Origin: Apostichopus japonicus
Lineage: Eukaryota; Echinodermata; Holothuroidea; Aspidochirotida; Stichopodidae
Reading direction: 5' to 3'
Length of the DNA stretch: 64,000 bases
Assembly: GCF_037975245.1 (NCBI RefSeq)
Contig: NC_092580.1
Span: forward strand, 3,510,501-3,574,500
Each line of letters opens with the position of its first letter. The stretch's first letter is position 1. The position numbers were made by a program, and so were the translations under genes. This document shows positions 44,793 to 57,683 of this stretch, piece by piece. The notes under the pieces are model-generated. The model was not told the origin of the DNA. It searched no databases and worked only from the letters and a program-made list of their open reading frames with translations.

Positions 44793-47159
44793 CTAAGATG
44801 GTGAGCCAAACCTACTCTTCATTGACTTCCTAATCATGGGGGTGTAATTTATATCTCCCCGTTGTAGACGTTTACATCTTTCTGAAGTATTTTTCAGTTT
44901 TAACTTTTCGACTCTTTTATCACTTTTGTTGGTGTTATTCCTATCGATGCAGTCATCATAGACCCTTTGATTGAGTTCTCGGAAGTGTCGGAGGTCTTCC
45001 TTGAAGGTCGGTCCATAGTCTTTGACTCTTTTCCAAAAAGTATTGTTAAAATGGTTATACAGTAAAACGTCCCCGTGAGACCAAGCGCGTATCCTCTTAG
45101 CTAAATCCTCATTGTTCTCAAACCTGTGGCTTGCACTCCGGATTCCGCTCGATAGATATAAGATATCCTCGTATTCCCAACATAACAGCCTCTTCAACAA
45201 GATCAACGATTCGTCAAAGAAATCTGACAGTAATACGAGATCGAAGTCACCGTCGATCTCCTGGATCTTTTCCACAATCTTTGGGTCGTTCTCGTCGTAT
45301 TTGTGTTCTAATCCTAAATCGAACAGCATCCCGTTTCGACTCAACTGCCACATGTGATATTTATGTGGCCGGTAGTATTTCATGGGATCTTCCATGAACT
45401 TCTCCAGAGGGTTGGTCTCGTTCTCCAGCTTCATGCCTCGATACATCTCAAAATAACCAAAGGCCGAGTCCAACTGGTCTTCCGGCTTCCTCAGGATCGT
45501 GATGTAAGTAGCGTTAGGTACGAGAAAGTCCATCTCCGGCCGGTTGTAACGTGCGTGATTGGTCAACATGTCGAACGGCTTACCTTGCATCCCGGGAAAT
45601 TTCAAGACGTTTCGGCGAACGAATTTGTACTGGAACGATAATATGTGGCTTTTCCCTACGGCGAAAGTCAAATTCCGGTAATAGCCGTATCTTTCGAGTA
45701 TCGACACCAACGTGGTACTCGCAGTCTTGTGTGTCTTGAGGAAAACAATCCTTTGCTTTGCTTTACATGCCAAGCTCTCTGTCCGAGGCTTGTTCTCAAG
45801 AAGAGTTTCCGGGGTGGACTGAATTTTTCGTCCCTGATGTTCTGTCCCTGACTGGATATCCAAAGCTGACCGCAGGACTGGTGGTCCGGTAGACTGCACA
45901 TGGAAGGAAGAGTGATCCAAAATTGTTACCTGTGCAGCTGTTCCCTGGACGGAATGATCAGGCGGGAATCTGTTGAAATAAGAGAACAGAACACGGTAAA
46001 AACTAGGGTATACTGTTTTGTGTACAAACTATGCCATTTTTTGTTTTTGGGTGTGCAAGGCTGAGTTAACATACTCCACAGCCAGTGAGTGTTGTTGGTC
46101 ACCCTTCTCAACATGGGGTCAGTGATGGGGTCAACATAATCCATAAATATGCTATTCCTGGCCATCTCAGGCTACAAAGCCTCAGTTTGAACTTACATGA
46201 CATTCTACATGTGTATCACAGGCTGTTTCAATTTTGATCTATTCAAGGTATCAAGGTACTCCTGTTAACCTTTAAATGCATCCATGGTATTGCGCCACAC
46301 TTCTTTGGTGAACTTGTTCAAAGTTATACCCCAACTCGCCGTCAGCACTCTAGCACCCAATCTTTGCTCTCTATGCACCCTGCGTCCACTAAATCTTATG
46401 GCAAGCGATCTTTCCAGTAGTCCTCAACCCTCCTTTGGAATATACTCCCACTCAACATAAAGAATGTCGTGTCTGTCTGAGATGTTCAAAACTGTTTTGA
46501 AGACACACCTGTTTTCATTGTTATAATTGTTATGTTTACTCTTATTGTATATTGTGTACATATCTTTCACTTTCTTTTGTACAGCCCGGCGAGACTTTAT
46601 TGTAAGTTGCGCTATATAAGAACTCTTTATTATTATTATTATTATTTTCAGGTGTACACATTTATAAAGCCCTCTTTCAGTTCAAACTACTGTAGACCAA
46701 AACCAACCTTCCCACAACTACAAAATGTAATATATGTCTATGGGATGTGTCTACTGTTCTTTGCAACTATGTAGTGAACTATCGACCTGTGAAAGTACTA
46801 GTAGTGAGACATTGGACTTTATTTACCAAATCTGAGGAACTATATACCAACCCTAAACAAACTTGTCATTTGTACATTCTAAGCTATTAGGGTTCTACAT
46901 GTCGGTCAGATATATTAAGGTTTCAAAGTGTTTCGTGTGCCTATTGAAGGTATCAATTAATACAAAGATTGATTCTTATCGCAAACCAGTCTTGAACAGA
47001 CGATTACCTCATAACACCTGGAGGTGACGGTCCCGTAATTTGCTTGTCCCACGGGCTGTGGTCAAACTTGACAATGGCTATCAGGATTACGGTGCAAGTA
47101 CACAGCACTGTCACAAACATAGAAACATATGAAAATCCTGCTGTCCGGGATTGGCTCAT
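44793..47159 (-). CDS. Galactosylceramide sulfotransferase-like protein, copy 3 (two coding exons)
   Basis: The coding part of exon A (47159-47008) begins at ATG and reads MSQSRTAGFSYVSMFVTVLC, TCTVILIAIVKFDHSPW. Its hydrophobic segment (about residues 10-30) is a typical Golgi signal anchor. A donor (gtaatc) follows in phase 2. Exon B (45969-44793) starts after acceptor ttatttcaacag, completes an arginine codon, and ends in TAG. The joined product is 442 residues, normal for the family. The 5'-phosphosulfate loop FLKTHKTASTTL is near residues 127-138. The 3'-phosphate motif TILRKPEDQLDSAFGYF is near 208-224. LTNHARYN, SRNGMLFDLGLEHKYD, FFDESLILLKRLLCWE and LLYNHFNNTFWKR follow. It is clearly diverged from copies 1 and 2 but intact, and shares their intron phase. 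An ATG 87 bases further 5' (47246) is in frame, but an acceptor at 47191-47192 favours the start chosen. Confidence 0.93.
46240..46655 (+). mobile_element. LINE 3' end (L2/CR1-like ORF2 tail and 3' UTR), inside the intron of sulfotransferase copy 3
   Basis: The + strand reads LLTFKCIHGIAPHFFGELVQ, SYTPTRRQHSSTQSLLSMHP and ASTKSYGKRSFQ, then TLLWNILPLNIKN and further FKT-like codons in shifted frames. This is the end of an L2-type reverse transcriptase ('LLTFKALHG.AP.YL..L...Y.P.R.LRS'). It ends in 'ttgcgctatataagaactctttattattattatta', the tail shared with other elements here. Frameshifts and stops show that it is dead. It is antisense to the host gene. Confidence 0.85.
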
Positions 47160-47189
47160 CTTGACTAGGGTCAGTTGTGTACGGTCCAG

Positions 47190-47475
47190 TCTGGGGAGAA
47201 AGAACGGACCTTTGTGAATGTGTTTACTTTCCATCTGATCAAACATTGACCCGCTGCTTGTAGATATGGCCCATGCATGTTAAACCTCTGCAGGTCTGAG
47301 AAGACAGAACAGACCTATGTGAATGTCTCACATGTTTCATCAGTTCAAACATTTACCAGCTACTTGAAGCTATTGCACATACTGTAGATACATGTTTCAT
47401 ACATCTTAAGTATGAGCAGAAAGAACAGATCTTTGTAAATGTTTCACTATGTGCCATTCACAGATTTGTACAAAC
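47190..47475. repeat. Three imperfect tandem units of about 105-115 bp at the 5' end of sulfotransferase copy 3
   Basis: 'gagaaagaacggacctttgtgaatgt' (47195), 'gacagaacagacctatgtgaatgt' (about 47303) and 'gcagaaagaacagatctttgtaaatgt' (47417) head three units, each containing 'catct/catcagt.caaacatt.acc.gct.cttg.agatat'. On the minus strand the first unit supplies the pyrimidine tract and AG acceptor (gttctttctccccag) used by the first coding exon. Confidence 0.75.
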
Positions 47476-48200
47476 TTTTCATACAGTCTGAAAACACAGA
47501 AATTTATACATAGAAGCCACTTCCGACGTCAACCTACACTGCTATTTTACGTAGAATCTTAACATTAGGCAATGAAGTGCCCAATTTCACTTTCCAGATT
47601 GTACCAGTTTCTTAAAAGACAAAATAAAAAAGACAAAATACACAGAATTGTGAGCCACTTCTAAGGGTATGTGAGCTGAATGGAAAACAAAATGGTATCA
47701 TGTTTCTCTTAGACAAAACTTGGTTCCAGGGAACAGATTATCAATGCTCGATCTGTACTGCTGGGACGTAACATAACTAAACAGTGGCTATCTATGGAGG
47801 TGCACTGCACGTTTAACAACGTTTCCAAGAAATTGAAATGCGGCTTTTAACTGAACAAATATTACATCTCTTAGGATGTAACCAAAGTTTTCATCAATCA
47901 GTATTACGTTACCACAGGACTGCATCTGTCCTTTGGCATATATTCACTGGCAGTAACACAGACATGCGATAGCATATATGGCACACCTAGCCTAGCTACA
48001 AGGTAACTAGTCCTGACTACTACTAGTATAACTATAAAGTTATCGTTGAATTAAAGCTACAGTAGTATCAAGGCTAAGGCTATATATCCATTTGCTAGGA
48101 GAGGAAAGGAGAATTCAACTCAAAACCAGAATGCAAAAATGCATTGTGGTTTCGATGATGTTACATGAGCCGTTTTCTTCATGAATCTGATGTAATGTAT
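47476..48200. other. Non-coding DNA 5' of sulfotransferase copy 3
   Basis: No gene is seen. If the copy-3 transcript has a 5' non-coding exon, as the acceptor at 47191-47192 suggests, it and the promoter should lie here or further right. No TATA or other promoter element could be assigned. Confidence 0.5.
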
Positions 48201-48224
48201 AGTGAGGGTGCACATGTTTACAAG

Positions 48225-48720
48225 GGTTTCACGATTTGACCTCTGATGACCTCAAATGACCTCTGACCTCCACAAAAACAATAGGCTTCTTTAACTCAAT
48301 GTGGTACTTCTACACACTAAATGAGAGGTCGGCCCAAGCTTCCAGTATTAAGATATCTTGATTACAAGGTTTTCACAATTTGACCACTGGTGACCTCAAA
48401 TGACCTTTGCCCTCCACCATAAACGATTGGCTTCTTTTACACAATGTGGTACTCTTACACACTAAATATGAAGTTTGCCCATGATTCCCTTTTTGCGATA
48501 TCGTATTTATGAGGTTTTCACATTTTGACCCCTGGTGACCCCAAATGACCTTTGACCCCCCCCCAAAAACAATAAGCTTCTTGTACTCAATGTGGTACTT
48601 CTACGCACTAAATATGAAATTTGTCTGACTTTCCATTCCTGAGATATCGTGTTTACAAGCTGGGCGTCACAAACGCACTCACACACACACACACAATCAT
48701 GAATGCATAGGTTACGATTA
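48225..48720 (+). repeat. Three-unit array of the TGACCT-rich repeat
   Basis: Cores at about 48238, 48380 and 48528 ('gacctctgatgacctcaaatgacctctgacctcc' and variants) have a period of about 145 bp. Each is followed by 'aaaaacaata.gcttctt..actcaatgtggtacttctacacactaaatatgaa' and 'gatatcgtgtttacaag'. The array ends in 'cacacacacacaatcatgaatgcataggttacgat', like the one at 21188-21960. Confidence 0.88.
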
Positions 48721-49069
48721 TCATCAAAACCAAAAATGGTAATTACAAACTTTGTTGGGACTGAGATGACAGTCTGCTCTTGCTGTTTGCCTAGCTGCTA
48801 AATTAAAGAAATTGCTAATTAAGAACCTAAGATACAACACGACAGAATCCTTGTTGTGCCTTCCGAGGCAAATGACGACAAAGATCTACATGTTTGTGGT
48901 AAATGTATACAACCTTTCTGGAAGGTTATAAAGTGATAAAACGTATTTAATGACAACTCAAAGTATGCACACGTATGTGAGTCACCACACATGATACCGA
49001 ATACAATGTAGAGAGTGAGTTGAAGTTGTCAACGAATTCAGTGAGAACCAGAGAGGATCAGAGATTTCT

Positions 49070-49500
49070 AGCTCTTATTTGTAGCACAGCTCTTGTGGGC
49101 TTCAACCATGTCATTTACTTGTAAGGATTTTTATTCCAGGATGTTTCAATATCCAGAAAGAACAATCTTCCTATGTGAAATATAGACACATAAATGTACG
49201 AATATATACAGTAAGGACATTATTTTTTACTACTTAGTTTGAGCTAGCAAATCCATTCAATAATTGTTATTAATAAACGAGAGCTACATGACATTGTTTA
49301 ATACACTGTGGAATATTTTCACAACCTACAGTACTGCCAAACCAAAGTCATCTAGTACAAATCACAGAGGAAATGGTCAATTTTGAGACCATTTGAGATA
49401 ACCTGTTGACCCTTTTGAGCCAATCGTTTCCACCATTAGAGATAACCTGTTCACCCCTTGAAGCTCAGAGGGTGAAAACTGATAAAACTGTTTAAGTGCA
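49070..49500. repeat. Dispersed repeat, partner of 56475-56910
   Basis: Shared phrases in the same order are 'cttatttgtagcac', 'cttgtgggc', 'atccagaaagaacaatcttcctat', 'taataattgttat', 'gagctacatgacat', 'aaagtcatctagtacaaat' and 'ttgagataacctgttgacc'. A weaker partial copy lies at about 52880-53060. In both strong copies the repeat follows within about 0.4-1 kb of a TGACCT-type array, so the two may be parts of one larger element. Confidence 0.8.
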
Positions 49501-50739
49501 GTTTAAAGCAAGGATATGAACTCTATGAAGCAGATCCCATAAATGACACCACAAATTGAATGCACAAGTGTGTTTAAGTTGGGTCCCTCTATTGCAGGTC
49601 AAAAATAAATTTATGTAAGAAATATTCTTATACAAGGCATACAGTAGGTACAGTATATTCACCTACATTCATCAATACTGGGAGTACTGTATAACATACA
49701 TACAACTTTTTCCTTTTTTCTTAAAAGTTGAAAACTCTTCTTCTATTATATGGCTTTCATATAGAAATTTGTCAGTCATGATCCATCCCTTCTCCCATCC
49801 AAGCAAAAACAACTATATTGGGGAAATTCGTGGGAGCAATATAATATGCAAGAAATAGCTATTATATTTCCCATGGTAACGGAGGTGCCACGCTTTTCAG
49901 CACTGTTCTTGTTTTATTATGAAAGCCTAGACACACTACTGTATGTACACATGAGAACCTAATGTTGGGCTACAGTAGGCCCTACAAAGTCTGTAAATAC
50001 TGTAATGCTTGCTAATTTCTAATCATTTTTTTTCATTGTGGCTTGTAAGTTAGAAAAGCCACATGTGTGAGTCCCAAACATGACATGGCCAAGTAGCTTT
50101 ACTGTAACTCTATACCATGGGTTTAATTGATGGTCTGTGATTGATAGGTGGTCTGTCTGTTAACAGGATTCTCACCAGAAAGTCCTTACAGTATGTCATA
50201 GTGAACCCTTTTATTCCTATAGCAAATAGCCTTCTAGCTCTGTGAAATCCAAGAATATCATCTAAAATGTTAGTCTAGACCTCATGTCATCTTTTTAAAT
50301 TGCGTGACTGGCTATGAGAGACAAAAATAAGATCAAAACAGAGCACACATCAAACAGAAAAGAATGCACTGCATGCTACTGTTCCTTGATGTTTGTTTTT
50401 CAGCATTATCAGAGCCCAGGGGAAATTTATATACCCCCCCTGCCTCCCACCTGCATATGTAGCTTCAGAGAAAATTTCTTGTCCAAAATGCTTTAGTGAA
50501 CATATAAAATACATAACTGTTGATTGAAAAATAGCTCTTTTGGTTTTTATGTCTACTATAATATTCCTCAGTCTACACCTGTACAAACGATAGGTGCTGT
50601 ATTTACAGTACTGGAAATGTGATTATCTCGCACCAGGTCAACAAAATCTACCTAAAGGCTGTAGTCCTCTATACTATCAAGCAGCAATGGAGCCCCAAGT
50701 ATATGGAACGCGAAAAGGGCAAACTCATTACATTGCTAA

Positions 50740-50925
50740 GTTTAACGTAAGTTCAGACAATGATGTAAAGTTTAGACAACGGAATGTTCTAGACATCAAC
50801 GTGAGTTTGAGCCACAGCGTGGTAAAACAACAGCAACAAACTTAGTTGAGACAACAACAAACTTAGTTAAGACAACAAAATCGAAACTGATTTCGTTGTC
50901 TAAACTTATGTTGTTGCCATCTACG
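50740..50925. repeat. Inverted and direct 'agttgagacaacaa' repeats
   Basis: 'gtaaagtttagacaacggaa' is mirrored by 'cgttgtctaaactta' about 135 bp on, and the interior holds two direct copies of 'acaacaacaaacttagtt(g/a)agacaac'. This may be a small foldback element. No coding frame with family resemblance covers it. Confidence 0.6.
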
Positions 50926-51079
50926 CTGTTCAACACCTGCTCAACCATGTGATGTTAAAAAAATAGCTTTCGCATGATATTCAACTTGGGCTTCATATGC
51001 TTACTATCAGCACGTCGTTAATTAGGACATATGTGGGTAGTCTAGCTTACTGTTTAGAATTCTTTCCATTGTTGAGTCT

Positions 51080-51160
51080 AGTAGTAGCAGTAGTAAGAGT
51101 ACCAATATGGCTCTAGGTGTAACAGTAGTGCCTAGTAGCAGTAGTAGTAGTAGTGAAAGC
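51080..51160. repeat. (AGT)n microsatellite-like stretch
   Basis: 'agtagtagcagtagtaagagtacc' and 'agtagcagtagtagtagtagtg' form two imperfect trinucleotide clusters. Confidence 0.85.
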
Positions 51161-51889
51161 AGCCCACGTATCATGCATTCTACTGCGCTGCCGATGTTTG
51201 TTGAATATCGTGCGAAACGCCTATTTTTACATTATGCGTTTGAGCAATTTTGAACAGCGCCGATTGTAATACACACACATTTACCAACTCTTTTTAAAGG
51301 GCATTTATATATGTGTGCAGTTGTACCTTCTTTTGAAACATTGCTAAATCTTTCCAATCTCCTTTTTATTTCATTTGCCGGGTACCTTTCATGATATTTC
51401 AGAAACATAAACATTGGGATATTGAAGGTTAAAATAGAGGAGTCATCTTTGCCTTGAATGAACAAGATATGACGTGAGAAATTAAGTGCTACATGATTAG
51501 AACCAACATACTGTACACACATTAGCAAAGAGGATATTCACATGCCCTTTAACGCAGACTCACCATGATTTAGTGACTGGTCTGTGTAAGTTGTATCATG
51601 AAGGTAAAACAGTTTTACCTCCATGGTTGTATCAATGTACTACAGTTCCTCAAGATCTGTAAACAATCCAGCTCTAAAGGAAATAAGATCAGTCCGCTAC
51701 TCAAATTCCCTTTCTGCAGCTATTTAAGTATTGTATAACTGATATACATGGCTGTGACATATCCTACGGAAATAGCTGTTTGCTTCGATCGCCTCTCTCA
51801 CTCCCTCAATATGTAACTTAGGTGTTTTCATAATGTTTTCATACTATTTTGCAAACTATGTTTTAACGTATATATTCACGACAAGTTTA

Positions 51890-52560
51890 AGTTGGCCCAC
51901 CTGAAAATTCCTGAACATTCTATCTGAGCCACTAGTTGGAGGATTACTATGACCAAATTTCAAGAAGATCCATTGCTATTAATTTGCAAGAGAAAAAGCC
52001 TTCGGACCATCTTCAAAGTTCAGAGACTCAGACTGACCCCTGAATGACCGTTGACATTAAATCGCTGAACAACCCGCAGTTAGGTACCACTGTACTCAAT
52101 GATCATACGGTGTACAGTAAATGTGGTCAACATTGATTTATAACTGTGGGAGGAGAAGCATTTTCAGTTAATGACCTCGAATGACCCCTAAATGTCAATT
52201 CTGGAACACCCCTAATGGCACATCATTCCAATGTTCATTGTGTTCAAGTTTCATCAAAATCCGTTGAAGCCTGTAGGAGAACAAGCAGTTTGAACAATTG
52301 TGGACAGTCAGTTTTGTTTAGATCTGCCCCCTTATTAATATGCACATCAAATTTAACATACACCATCATGCAACTGTAAGCTTATTAATATTCATGATAA
52401 GAGCACAAAAAAAACAATGGTGTCCTTCTACTCGATATAATGCGATCTACCCAGCAAGTATGGCGATTCATATTCATCATTCCCTTGTTGAGTTATCACA
52501 GGCACACACACAGGCCGAGTTGAACCCATATAGGTTCCTTAGCAACCAAAAACAAAAAGA
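51890..52560 (+). repeat. Diverged repeat of the TGACCT/'tttcatcaaaatccgttgaagcc' type
   Basis: Phrases such as 'gaccaaatttcaagaagatccattgct', 'actgacccctgaatgacc', 'aatgacctcgaatgacccctaaatg', 'gttcaagtttcatcaaaatccgttgaagcctgtaggagaa' and 'gttgagttatcacaggcacacacacaggccgag' belong to the same style of repeat as the arrays at 21 and 48 kb, but are more diverged. No gene is seen in the 50.9-54.2 kb interval around it. Confidence 0.55.
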
Positions 52561-52859
52561 TTGCCCAGAAGGACAAATTTCTTCTTCTTTTTTTTTTTTT
52601 AAGTATTTATGAACACATAGAAATAAAATGGAAGTTAGTATGATTACTGAACAAACCAGAAAACAAAAACATTTGGTGGTTCTAATGCCTTTTAACATAC
52701 ATAGTGTGGTATAAAGCCATACATGTTGATATACATGAACTTAAGCACACCAAACTGAAACGGATTATCTATTGACTATTGCTGCAACATACTGTACAGT
52801 ATAAAGAAAGGTATCAGGAATCAGTTATGTTGTTGACAAAGCATCAACTATTTAATTCA

Positions 52860-54280
52860 CTGGTAAAGATCTTACAGTATAGAAATTTTATTCCGATTCC
52901 AACGTGAAATTGACTGTAGACACAATGATTGTATCAATAAAAGGTAATTTTCTGTTACCGATTTTGAACTTGTAAATCCCTTTAAGATTTGTTATTATAG
53001 ACTGAGAGCTCTACTGTACATGACATTGTCTGAACACAACTGTGAAATATGATATTGATTATAAATCTCAAAAACAATATATAAAGAACACACTATTAAA
53101 CAGCTAAGTGGTCTGTTATCGTCAAAGTCACAGAGAAATGTATTATGAGGAAGTCTTGGAGATCTTGTCAATTCAATAATTAAAAGGCATTAACACTACA
53201 GCAGTGTTACACATGTATGTAGTTTTTAGTATATTGCTTATCAGTGAAAAAGGTAGCCAATTGTATACAACATACATTTGCTATAAAAGTAGTTAAGAAA
53301 TAACTTGTTCTAGTGGGGCATTCTTTGATTTTCCTTTCGGTCTATTTGTTTATTTATTTTTTTCTATTGGTTTATTGTGCAATCCAGTTAATATTTATAA
53401 CTGACAATATAAGTACTGTGCAATACAAGTAACTTCAGAGTTCTACCTTTTGTAGGGGGTTCTTTATATTATAAGTAAAGGCATTGAAGACTCGCACCCA
53501 GACCGCGCTCTGAAAGAGTTAACTTTCCGGTGCTTGCAAGGGAAGTTTTCTTCTTGTCGCTACAAAATGCAGACAGTAATGAAGCGTGATACCTTGTTAT
53601 CTTTAGCTGGACCTGAGATGTCCATCGCTGTATCATTTGTACACTGTGTTGTGGGTATTGACAGCAGCTGTATGTACTGACTGTACACTAGTGTCTAATT
53701 ACCGATGGTAGCAATCTGGGTGTGTATTTTCTGGGATCGATGGTGGTGTCTAACACTTCTGTTACACCTCATTCGAAACTAGGTCGGATTACCGGCATGA
53801 GACATTTCCTTGTGCGGGAGTCTTCACACCCTTTAAGTGAACTTTTCACCCCCTTGAATCAACTTCAAAGGCATGTCACTTTCGACGATCAGCTCATATA
53901 CGGACGGTATGGAGCTACCATTCTGATTCTTTTCCATTATTTCCTGTTTCCATTATCTCCATTATGCATTTGTCAGAATACTTTTCTAAACTACAAGTAG
54001 TTAATATTTCCTTTATTTCCATTAAGTGTTTCCTTAGTCCAGTCTTCCATGCATTGGAAGTTCATTGCCATGTCTGTCTGTCTGTCTGTCTGTGTGTACA
54101 ATAAGTAGGTTGTTACCATTTCTCGGTGCACATTGATTTGTGTGATTTTTTCACATATTTCTCTACAATCTGCGTTGTACCAGACAATTAACCAATCATA
54201 ACTATACAAGAAAGAAGGAAAAAATCATAGAGTTTGCCTAATTTTACAAATTATAATATTAAATCTGCACGGTCAGAAGA
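52860..54280. other. Non-coding stretch
   Basis: No supported gene. It holds a weak partial copy of the 49-kb repeat (about 52880-53060) and a (CTGT)n run at about 54071-54093. The remainder is AT-rich. Confidence 0.5.
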
Positions 54281-55369
54281 TCAAAAATGAACCGGCAAAA
54301 TATTCTCATCGTTTGTTCACGACCGACATCAAAGAATTTTGAATATTTGAAGATTAATGTAATATATATATATATATATATGATGACTAATATCATTGAC
54401 ATGTGTCATGTTCAAATACATCATTTTCTGACCAAATTCTCCAAAATGGCACTCAACTTTCATGAACTTTACACATTTAACCTTTTTTTTGTTTTATTGT
54501 ACATGCTGGACAAACAATGGTGACGGGAGCTTCAAGGATTGTTTCATTACCAAAGTTTTATCTAAATAATGTCTTGGGTAGACAATTTACTAGAATTTTA
54601 ATAAACAAGAAGTCAACCTCAGTGGTATTACAGTATTTTTTTTGTTTTTTGTGTGTAGGCCTACATTGTACAGCACCTCTAGCTGTAATGACAAAAATCG
54701 AACACAAATTGGCCAAAGAGTACACCAAGTTCACCATTCACACCCATGAATTGCAAACTTGTGCAGAACAAAGTATTGATTTTGAATGGACTGAAGATGG
54801 TCATAAAGAGACGTGTTAAATTAAACCAAGGACACGCAAGGGATACACCTGCATTCATGGTTATTGGTATACCACACAACAATTAAATTTGCATACATGT
54901 GGTATATGGGAGGGGGAGTACAGTAGTTCATTGTTGTCTGATTTTGGTCATTTAAATATGAGCATTATGTATGCTACATTTACATACCTACATTTGCAAA
55001 TGAGAATCAACAATCAACTAATATTTTTGGGGTGAAATATGTACAGTAGAATGTGGGTATGAATTTTGCTTAACTAAACAGTGATATGGCAGACTCCAGA
55101 GCCTTCCTGGTAAAGTTACTACAAACTGACTATTAGGCAACATAATTTTCAAGACAGCCTTACCATAACAGTAGCTATTTCCTGCACACAAACGTTTGTT
55201 ATCGAATTAATCATGGTTAGCCACAGCCACTTGTGATGAGCATGAGACATTCGTAACACACATTAGCATATTTGTAAGCCATAGATCTGCAAAAATCACT
55301 ATTGACAAATTTTTAGGAAATTCCAACAAATCCAACTTCTTGGTTTCCATGTCATTGCAATGTGAAGAT

Positions 55370-56130
55370 TACAACATTTCACCCTGCGACCTCAGTAATA
55401 TTCATGATGTCAACATAACTAAGAATTCACTATGGGTCACCCACCCAGCACCCACTATGTATGGTACTGATCAATCATTCCCTAGTTGAGTTATGGTGGA
55501 TAAAAACTGTTGTACCTTAAATATCTCAAACACAACATCTACCAATATCACCAACCAAGTTTCAAGATATTCTGACTTATGGTTGCCAAGTTTTTAAGTT
55601 TGCAATTTGAATATTTTGATATTGGACCCTGTGACCTCATAAATAATCATGACATGAGCCCAAAATACAATAGGGTTCATCTACTCACTATGGGCCACCC
55701 ATCCACCCAAGTATGGTATTGAGCCCTTGCATGATATCAAACACAACATCTACCAATATCACCACACCAAGCCCTTGTCGAATTACAGTGGATAAACACT
55801 TTTCTTACCTAAATAATGCTAAGCCCCTCGTCCTCATAAACATGTGTGATATCCATTGCAACACACATGAGCATGTGCAGGCTATCTACCAATATCACCA
55901 TACCAAGTTTGAGGAAATTCCGACTTATGGTTGCCAAGTTAATGCAATTTGAAGATGTTGAAGTCTGACCCTATGACCTCACAAATATTCAAAGATAGAG
56001 CACCAACATCAAAAGGGTTCATCTACTCACTCTGGTTCATCCACCCATTAAGTATGGCCCTGATCAATCATTTCTTTGTCAAGCTATGGTGCACACAAAC
56101 TAAAGTGTCACACACACACAAAGTGAAAGT
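55370..56130 (+). repeat. Tandem diverged units with 'gaccctgtgacctca' cores
   Basis: Cores occur at about 55380 ('accctgcgacctcag'), 55625 ('gaccctgtgacctcat') and 55966 ('gaccctatgacctcac'). Each is followed by 'aatattcatga', 'atagggttcatctactcactatgg.ccacccatccaccca' and 'agtatggtattga'. Between them 'acatctaccaatatcaccaaccaagttt..agatattctgacttatggttgccaag' is repeated. The array ends in 'gtgtcacacacacacaaag'. The period is about 240-340 bp. Confidence 0.75.
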
Positions 56131-56474
56131 GAAAAAGGAAGTGAAATGAATAGAAAAGCAACTTCTGTTCAACCATGAATGTAAAACAGACCTCCATGGC
56201 TCAACGAACCACTGAGGCCACTTTCTGGTACTCTCAAGAGGAACAGTCAAAGCAAAATTTTCTCAGTCAGTCTGTGATACAACACAGCTGTCACTGGATG
56301 AAGGCCAAATCAACTTAAAACAGAAAGCCAGTTGACTTTGTGATTCCTTGCCATATCATTTGCTCAAACTTCCATATATATATATATATATATCAGACTC
56401 ATGAAGAGGAGCAAAGTGAGTATAATTTGTCCAAGAATTAAAGTGCAAACCAGAAAAAATCTATAACATCCATC

Positions 56475-56910
56475 TGTTATTTGTAGCACTCACTTGTGGG
56501 CATCGACCAATTACTTCGATGGTACGGCCTGTACAGTATAGAAGGTTTTTGTTCCAAACTGCTGCAACATCCAGAAAGAACAGTCTTCCTACTGTAGCTG
56601 AAATAAAGACACATATATACAGGTATGAGCAAATGGACATTTTCTTTTACCAATTTTGAGCTTGCAAATCAGCTCTGCCACCAACCCTTAATAATTGTTA
56701 TGAATGAATGAGCTCTATATGACATCTATCACTTTATACACAGAAATATTGTCACCCCCCTTACTCCCAAAGCAAAAGTCATCTAGTATAAATGAAAAAA
56801 AAACAAGAGGGCCACTTTTGAGAAAACATTTGAGATAACCTCTTGACATCTTGAGCCAATTTTGAGATAACCTGTTGACCACTTGGGCTTAGAGTGTGAA
56901 AAGTAACAAG
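56475..56910. repeat. Dispersed repeat, partner of 49070-49500
   Basis: It shares phrase order with the 49-kb copy: 'ttatttgtagcac', 'cttgtgggc', 'catccagaaagaacagtcttcct', 'taataattgttat', 'gagctctatatgacat', 'aaagtcatctagtataaat' and 'gagataacctgttgacc'. As at 48-49 kb, it follows an array of TGACCT-type units. Confidence 0.8.
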
Positions 56911-57683
56911 GGCCACTTGAGTCTGTTTCATTTCATTTATTTGTTTTTCACAACATGCAGTTAAACGTTTACAAACGTTTATCACAAATAACATGCAGTA
57001 GTAGTGGATAATACATGAAGTGAAGGAAACGGAACAAAAACCCCTTGCGGGCTTGACGGGGTGCTCCCTAAAATACAGAGAAAGAGACCAATCAAAGCAC
57101 AACAAAGCAAACTACACAATTTCATACAATAGGACAATAAGACCATAACAAAACAATAACTTCGCAGACAATTATAGGGTTCTTGTATATACTCAATAAG
57201 ACGGATCCACATACCAATCACGACCTAAATCCACCATAAACTTTGAGTAGTGGTGTTTACAAGCAAGTGTCACATACACACACCTAATGCACCCCATCAC
57301 CATCACATAGATTCCTTCTGCCACGGACAAAGTCACAAAGGGAAAAAAATGCTTTGAAAAAAATATGATTTGAAGCAGACAATTCCTGTCATACATATTA
57401 TGTATGATGAGAACATTATTCTACAGTACTACCACACTGCAGCAGCACACACAATACTTTTAAGTTTTGACCATTGCTGGCTACAAGTGATCAGTGGGGA
57501 TCTAACAGAGATAAAGACAATAAATTACCATACATGTAACAAGTTCAATTTAAATCAACTAGTAAATACTTAATGAGCCAGCCTGTGAAACATTGAAAAC
57601 AATAGGTTCTCACATTACTTACAGTTTAACACTTTCCACACTCATAAAAGGTGGATCAACTGTTTACACAACAGGCACAATGG

